Source: Thalassiosira profunda
Lineage: Eukaryota > Bacillariophyta > Thalassiosirophyceae > Thalassiosirales > Thalassiosiraceae
NCBI GenBank assembly: GCA_036939355.1
Contig: JALLAP010000055.1
Coordinates: 1 to 22,820 of the forward strand
DNA length: 22,820 bases
Direction: 5' to 3'
Of the stretch, positions 16,975-22,820 are shown piece after piece. Position 1 is the first letter of the stretch. Each line of letters starts with the position of its first letter. A program made the translations under genes and the position numbers. The notes under the pieces are model-generated. The model was given only the letters and a program-made list of their open reading frames with translations. It was not told where the DNA came from and did no database searches.

Positions 16975-18649
16975 TCAATCGAAGTGCCATGGTTTGGGTT
17001 CCATGCCGTAGCGACGAGCTATCGCGGCGATCTGCATCGACCGGACGAACTCTTCCTTGCGCCTCTGGTTGTACAACGCCATCCCTGGCACCATCAGATC
17101 ATATTGAACGCAGTCAGATTTGTGCCCCGCCCCCGCTTTCCAATGCTGCCTCTGGCAATCCTTGCTGCAATACCAAGTGCAAGTACACTTAACGCAGGTC
17201 TTCAAATTGTCAGCAGCCTTTCCGCAATTCGCACACGCCGCCTTCGCGCTGGCTTCAATTTGATTGAGCATTTTCGCCACAGCATGTCCCTCGCTCATCT
17301 TCTCAGCCGACTTTTTGTACAGAGCGATGGCACGCGGAAGGGGGCTGTACCCCGGAATGCAATCATCCCCACGCCCAAAAACATTGTGATGAAGCTCCAC
17401 CAAGCAACTCGCGAGGTAAAGGTCTACTTCATGCCGGTATTCCGGCATGACAGCTTCCTCCAGATAGGATTTGGCACGGTACAAGTTCTTTGCCAGACCT
17501 CCGCTCCCATTGTAGTAGTACATACCCAACCAATGAGCTGAGGTGGTTATTTCCTCAGCGTCGTCTCGATGAAGATGAACATGTTCTTTCTGGGAGTAAG
17601 CCAAAGTGTAGTAGTGAGCAGCCTCAGAAACATCTACGGGACCACCTGCAGCGAAGGATGAGCTGAGAACTATCTAACAGAATCAGCACATCATTGCTCA
17701 AAAAGATACCTCACCCTCTCCCAATCTACACATCATGGCGTAGTTTCTCTGCGACCTAAGATTACCGAGATCCGCGGCTTCCTTCAGCAGAGATCTGGCC
17801 TTGGAATGAGAGAATTCAGCTCCCTCGATGTCTTCCCCGTAAAGGCCGTAATGTATCTGACCAATCATGCGGATCGCATCGGGCTGGCGTTGCTCCGCTG
17901 CAAGCCTGAGCCATTCCAATGCTTTCCCGTAATTGACCTCATAGGGAACGGCGTCCCCGTGTTCGCAATCTGAGCCCTGCAAGAAGTAGATCCCCATTTG
18001 AGCCTGGGCCCACGACTTTCCCTTCTTTGCCTGGACCTCAATTAGAGGGACCAGATCTTTCGGATCCATAATAAGTTCAGCGCGGCAGAGGGGGCACTTT
18101 GTCATCCTCATTTGCCCACCCTTCGAGGATTGATGGAGGCATTTCGTACACATGTTTCCCCCGCAACAGGGCTGGAATTGTTCCATGCCAATATCAGTAA
18201 AGGGGATGGATTCTTTTGAAGGGGAGAGAGAAGAGATGAGCTCTTTTCTCTCCTTCGCCTTCGAATGAGGCGAACATGCAGGATAACTCACCGAGGCAGA
18301 TGCAGCAATCCAACATCAATCTCGGGTGGATCTCGTGGTGCCGACGCGCCAAGTCCTCGATCCTCATCTTTTCGGCAAACTTGTCTAGCTCCTCAACCAT
18401 GCCGTTCAACCGTTTCAGTTCCGCCATTTTCGCGAACAGCCCCTCCCGTTCGCCGCGGGGAATGAACTCGCCGTTGTCGTCGCGGCAAGGAGGTAGCGTG
18501 CCGACGAGGCTCTTCTTCGACTCGGCCTCCGAAAGGACGTCAGCCACGGTGCGGCCGGATGGAAGCACGTCCCCCCCTCGCGTTTGCAACTCATCCGAGA
18601 GGTTGGCCACCGCGAGGGCGAAGGCGCCGTCGATTGCGTTGGACGTCAT
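16975..18649 (-). CDS. RING - Sel1 repeat - MYND zinc finger protein
   Basis: Three exons: 18649-18292, 18212-17715 and 17645-16975. The introns are 79 and 69 nt, both phase 1, with GTGAGT and GTGAGG donors. The protein is about 508 residues. The N-terminal 110 residues are helical. A RING-like finger spans about 115-162 (CCICLE, then CCGGNMCTKC, then CPLC). The first splice falls inside CICLE and is confirmed by restoring that motif. Sel1-type helical repeats follow (AQAQMGIYFLQG, ALEWLRLAAEQ, ARSLLKEAADLGN, then EAAHYYTLAYSQ and AKSYLEEAV). A MYND finger ends the protein at about 423-464 (CANCGK, CVKCTCTWYCSKDCQRQHW, GHKSDC). RING plus Sel1 suggests a ubiquitin-ligase adaptor, and MYND a protein-docking finger. 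The RING lacks one standard ligand position, so ligase activity is uncertain. This combination is typical of expanded diatom families. Confidence 0.85.
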
Positions 18650-19147
18650 GATTGCTCAAAGATACTGATGGGATAAAACTGGCGGAGAGCGTGAGATGGA
18701 CATATGATATGCACAGACAAATGATACCCCCACCAAAAACACAAATACCGCCTGACGCCAAGTATAAATAGGGGGTGCGGCCGGCGTGAGGGCCCACCAC
18801 AGTTCTGCACCGCGCGACGGGGCTCCAATGACAAATGGACCACCTGCGCGTGGTCTCGCAGTGCATGATGTATCTTCCCGACGCCTCCGAACGACGGCGG
18901 CGCAACCCCCAAAAATAATGGCGAATGCAACTCACCGATGGTGCCGCGTGGGATGGTGAATATGAGGGCGGCGCTGGAGGGAGCTGCTTTGGTGATGACG
19001 CGCGTTGCTCGGTTGTTGTTGGGTAATGGCAAGAATGAAGCTCTCTTTTTAGTACTTCCCTCTAATAGTAGCAAAAAGTACGTAAGTATCACAGTGAACA
19101 GGAACAGCTCTTTGCCAACCTTGGCGAACGCACCAAATATGCTTCCC
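18650..19147. promoter_or_regulatory. Intergenic stretch with TATA-like box (18763-18770)
   Basis: About 500 bp between two minus-strand genes. It must contain the 3' end of the mutase transcript and the promoter of the RING/MYND gene. TATAAATA at 18763-18770 (TATTTATA on the minus strand) lies about 115 bp upstream of the RING/MYND ATG. Minor open frames occur on both strands but show no protein-family features. I see no tRNA-like cloverleaf. Confidence 0.35.
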
Positions 19148-21345
19148 TCAATTGATCAAGGAGTGCGCACCCTCCTTGTCCGCATTCATGTCCTCGATCC
19201 ACCGTCGCTGTCTCTCCTCTCGATTCTCCCGGTCGTCCAGGCTCACGAACGGATCGACCACCTCTCCGGCCGAGTCGAGGTGGATTTTCTCCACAATCTT
19301 TTCGTACGCCTCCAGCGGGATGTAGCGGTAGGTCTTTATCTTGCGACTCCTTCGGTAGGCCAGCAGGCTTTCAAGGAACTCCTTCATTCGCACCAGCAGG
19401 AGCATGTTGCCGAATTCAGGGTCTTGCATCTTTTGCGCAATCTTGTACCACAAGTGCTTCGTCTCGACGATGTTCTCTGCATGAAAGCGAGGATTGTGAA
19501 AGCACGTGTGGTCCTCCGCAATATCCTCCTCGTTGACCTGCTTGGCGATGTTGCGCAGAATCACCCTCTGCCACATGCGGCTGGTGGCGTCGCGTTTCTT
19601 TTGGATATCCTGCAGCCGTTCCAAGTCCCCGAGGTAGACGCCGTGGAACCCGTGCTGTCGCGACGTTGCCCACGTGTATCCCTTGGGCTGGACCATGTAC
19701 CGGAACTCAAGCTCGCAGTTGGGGTCCACCGGCCGCATGTTTCTATCCAGCCGGTAAATCAGAGGTATCCCCGTTGGTATCGACAATTGTTTGATGTCCT
19801 GATCCGAGATGGAATCGATTTGTTTGATCAATGTTCGTATCGTGTTGGCGTGTGACACCACCAGACATCTGTTTCCTTCCCGCAAACTCGGAACGACGAC
19901 CGAGTTGAAGAAAGGCATGATGCGCTCGGCCGCGTCCTTCAAACTCTCCGCACGGCTCCTCTCCAGCTGTTCCGGAGATAGCTTGCTGTATCTTCTATCG
20001 TTTCCATGCCAGTACGGATGGTCGTCCGCCATCCTCGGCGGAGGAGTTGCATACGATCGACGCATTTCCATCAAAAGTTCCTGGTCAATATTGAGTTCTC
20101 CGTACGCGGTGTCCTTATTGTAGCCCTGCAGTGCCCCGTAGTGTCTGTATAGAGAAGGAGAAGTGAACATTGCATTAGACTTGCATCAAAATCCTCTTGC
20201 AATAAGTGTTTGCAGACGTACCGTTCATTGAGACGCCACGTCTTCGTCACTGGAACCCAGCTGTGTTGCAAGAAAGAGAAGGATTAGACAACCACAGCAT
20301 GTTTGTGTCATCGTGGAATGTTGCGTGACTACCAGCACCGATCAGAGTCAACCCAAGATTGTCCACTGGCTTATAGGACAGGGCCTTTCGCGTCCTCTGC
20401 ATCTATCGATCAGACGGGGAAAGAATGACTTCATCACTTCGAGCAAATACCATGGACAAATGCACCTCCGCCATATCTGATGCATTTGCAATACACCAAC
20501 GAACCAACCCAAAGAAACAATCACATCACTCACTGCTGTCCGGCCATATTTAAGCACATGTTGGCCGTGAAGCTCGCCCGCTTGAGCACGCTCGTGAACG
20601 CGTGGTCGATCTCGATGCCATTTTCGGCCAGCAGCCGCCCCGCCGCCCGGGCCTCGGCCTCCCCCCGCTTCGTCAAATTGACATCGCACCACCCCGTATA
20701 TTGATTCAACGCATTCCATTCAGATTCCCCATGTCTAAGCAATATCAAGGTGTACACGCTCTCCTCCCCATAGTCCGCCAGTCGATACGACGGCGCGTTC
20801 GAGGGAATGTCGCACGGCGTTCCCCCCTGGATCAAGTGCGTCTGCCCCTCCTGCTTGGGCACGTAATACGGATCCATGAGGCTGCCGTGCCGCTCCTCGT
20901 CCTCCTTTTTCGCCTCCGCCCGCCGCCGGGCCTTGGTCGCCCGCGCGGTCTGGTTGATGGGCACGGGGCCGTCGTGGACGTTGAACCCGATCTCGGCGCT
21001 GGAGTGGCGGGATTCGTACACCTGCGCGGAGGTGGAGGTGGTGGTGACGGGGGGCGCTTTGTTCTTGCGGTGGGGCGCGTCGGGGGCCGCGGAATCTTTG
21101 GCTTCTCCGTTGATGCGCCGCTCGTTGGAGGAAGGGCGAGGCGGCGACGAGAGGCATCGGCAGGGCTGCAAATCCAATCTGGACTGGATGGGCAGAGGGC
21201 GCGCTGTCGCTGCCAGAGTGGCGTTGGTGGGAGACGCCCGAGGATGCACCGACGATACCGCCGCCGACCGCAGCCGCCCCGACAGAGACGCGACGCCATT
21301 GCCGCCCGCCCTCCTCGCGAGGGGGGCGACCGCTCTCCTCATCAT
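19148..21345 (-). CDS. Cofactor-dependent phosphoglycerate mutase, long form with presequence
   Basis: Three exons: 21345-20534, 20260-20222 (only 39 nt) and 20144-19148. The introns are 273 and 77 nt, both phase 2. The protein is about 615 residues. It interconverts 3- and 2-phosphoglycerate through a phosphohistidine. [11 protein letters not shown] puts the nucleophile at His205; FTSVLKRA supplies the arginine region; [16 protein letters not shown], with the proton-donor Glu, is rebuilt across both splices; [14 protein letters not shown] carries the second histidine, in SHANTIR rather than the usual AHGNSLR. The start [20 protein letters not shown] is Arg-rich without acids, like a mitochondrial presequence; an ATG at 21561 would add 72 residues. 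The roughly 190-residue N-terminal and C-terminal extensions are not part of the classical 250-residue enzyme. Head-to-head with a second mutase. It is probably mitochondrial lower glycolysis, but the extensions and altered second-His loop leave activity open. Confidence 0.85.
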
Positions 21346-21741
21346 CGTATCGTCCGCGCAAAGTGTGCAACTGGGCTGGGCGCGGAGACAACCGACTACG
21401 ACAGGGGAGGAGGCAGGACGGAGAGCTAGCAGGAGGAGGGTGACGTTGCTGCAGTTAGGTACTTGGTCCATTTTGCGTACGTACGAAGTCGTATGTAGCG
21501 CCATTGGGACGACGTTTTTTGAAGGCAAAATTCTGTGGCATCTGCCTCGCTCGGCACGCACGCGCGGAACGGCTCGGCGGTTGCACCGAGAAGATCATAA
21601 TGCTGCCGTTGGTTCACAGAGAGGAGGGCCGCGGCCGGGCGGCCTTAACTCTAGCTGCCACGCCGCGGTGCTCGGCGCGACGTAAGCTCTCGTAGCAATG
21701 CCCTTGAGCGTGAGCGTTGAGTGAAGATTTCAATCCACATC
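21346..21741. promoter_or_regulatory. Divergent promoter between two phosphoglycerate mutase genes
   Basis: 396 bp between the preferred starts (21345 and 21742), with no convincing gene. cgtacgtacg at 21476-21485 is a perfect 10-bp palindrome, followed by a related cgaagtcgta. If the long-form mutase used the upstream ATG at 21561, the gap would shrink to 180 bp. Shared control of the two genes is inferred from layout only. Confidence 0.4.
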
Positions 21742-22820
21742 ATGTCGTCGTTCCGAAGAATCGCCACGCCTCTAGCGTCGGCGATGAGGCGGGCGGCGTC
21801 GTCTCGAAGACAGTATTCGAGTATCAACTGCACCCATTATAACATATGCTTCCTTCGTCACGGTGAGTGTTGTGCATGTGATTTGCAAATGAGATCGTTG
21901 AAAATGGAGAATTCTCAACGACTGTGCGCCCAACACCACAGGCCAGTCGACGTGGAACCGGGACAACCGGTTCATCGGCTGGACGGACACGCCATTGACG
22001 GAAGACGGCGTGCTCGAGGCGCGCGTGGCCGGGCGCATGCTCCAAAGCTCGGGCATGCTCTTTGACGAGGCACACACATCCCTCCTGCGCCGGTGCATCC
22101 GCACCACCAACCTAGTGCTGATGGAGATGGGACAGGAGTACATCCCCGTGACGAAACATTGGCGGCTGAATGAGAGATCGTACGGCGATCTAGTTGGCTT
22201 GAATAAGAAGGAGGTGGTGAAAATTCATGGCGCCGATCAAGTGAAGCGCTGGAGGCGATCGTACGACGAACCCCCGCCCCCGATGAACGAGGAGCATGAC
22301 CACCATCCCAAGCTAGACCCTCGGTACAGGTTGATGCTGGACGAAATCCCGAAGAGCGAGTCTCTGAAATGCACGCGGGCGCGGTCGAAGATTTATTGGG
22401 ACGACGTGATTGCGCCGGGCCTTCGCTCGGGCAAAACGCTACTGGTAGTAGGTCACGAAAACAACCTGCGGTCCCTGATAATGCGGCTGGAGGGCATAGC
22501 ACCAGAGGATATCATCAACCTGAACCTCCCGCGAGCGGTGCCCTTGGCGTATCGACTGGACAAGGACTTGAAGCCCTTGCCCCGTGAGGATGGGAAGCTG
22601 GACGAGGCGACGGGGATGCTTCGTGGCACGTGGCTGGGCGGCGACGAGGCCGTGCAAGAGATATTGGAGAGGGATCACAAACAAGTCTATGACACTTCGA
22701 TTGATCGCAACTTGGAGGCGGACGCCGACCGCGACAAGTGGAGACGGTGGACGGAAATGGCCATCGGCGAGCCGGAGGACGAAAGTGCCAAGGAGCACTC
22801 TCGGTCTCACGTGCATCGCA
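21742..22820 (+). CDS. Cofactor-dependent phosphoglycerate mutase with presequence (3' end beyond window)
   Basis: Exon 1 is 21742-21862 and exon 2 runs from 21942 to the window edge without a stop; the 79-nt phase-1 intron has a GTGAGT donor and CACAG acceptor. The splice falls inside the catalytic motif, rebuilt as FLRHG-QSTWN (nucleophile His40). Then come GWTDTPLTEDG, LLRRCIRTTNLVL, WRLNERSYGDLVGLNKKE (with the proton-donor Glu), TRARSKIYWDDVI and LLVVGHENNLRSLIM with the second histidine. The N-terminus MSSFRRIATPLASAMRRAAS is a strong mitochondrial-type presequence. A C-terminal extension (MLRGTWLGGDEAVQEILE...) passes the usual end of the family and remains open at 22820. It shares core motifs with the neighbouring long-form mutase but is clearly diverged (SYGDLVG against HYGALQG), so any duplication is old. 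Probable role: the mitochondrial part of glycolysis. Confidence 0.9.

Noticed and set aside
18800..18935. Small plus-strand gene downstream of TATAAATA at 18763
   Set aside because: The short open frame has no protein features, and the box can equally serve the minus-strand RING/MYND gene.
18938..19855. Plus-strand open frame of about 300 codons opposite the long-form mutase
   Set aside because: It is antisense to well-conserved mutase sequence and its protein shows no recognisable family.

Overview
The window reads as nuclear DNA of a gene-dense, intron-poor, GC-rich eukaryote. The best guess is a diatom or another stramenopile. The support is short spliceosomal introns (62-95 nt, one of 273 nt) with GTGAGT/GTAAGT donors and CAG/AAG acceptors, TTAGGG-type repeats, a RING-Sel1-MYND protein and a W-C-C-G...KRC zinc ribbon of a kind common in diatoms, and phosphoglycerate mutases with mitochondrial-type presequences. 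The lineage call is inference; no rRNA or organelle marker is present. Genes alternate strands almost perfectly, with tail-to-tail gaps of about 10-100 bp and head-to-head gaps of about 130-420 bp that probably act as shared promoters.

Layout. 3-665 (+): 3' part of a conserved protein of unclear function, with a TAG stop inside its otherwise continuous frame. 733-1818 (-): isopentenyl phosphate kinase. 1951-2778 (+): N-terminal three quarters of an aldo/keto reductase (AKR). Its C-terminal quarter lies 4.4 kb away at about 7203-7486 (+). Between the halves sit two divergent multi-exon genes: a lysine-rich repeat/zinc-ribbon protein (3017-4410, -) and a 742-residue protein with a signal peptide and two HNH-like C..C-NH-C..CH units (4712-7143, +). 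7498-8223 (-): histidine phosphatase with a signal peptide. 8277-8333: interstitial telomere-like repeats. 8484-10586 (+) and 10637-13276 (-): two convergent single-pass membrane proteins, the second a sulfotransferase. 13691-16875 (+): large multi-pass membrane protein with an EGF-like module. 16975-18649 (-): RING/Sel1/MYND protein. 19148-21345 (-) and 21742 to the window end (+): two head-to-head cofactor-dependent phosphoglycerate mutases, both with basic, presumably mitochondrial, N-termini.

How the genes fit together. Most are independent housekeeping or accessory genes. The divergent mutase pair fits the known mitochondrial location of lower glycolysis in diatoms. The phosphate kinase belongs to isoprenoid supply, and the sulfotransferase to Golgi modification of glycans or proteins. 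The most unusual structure is the AKR gene split by a segment carrying two complete genes. Either a gene-bearing segment inserted into the AKR (probably at or near an intron) or the AKR has a 4.4-kb intron with nested genes in a genome whose other introns are under 300 nt. All exon boundaries were deduced by eye from splice consensus, frame continuity and protein-family continuity.
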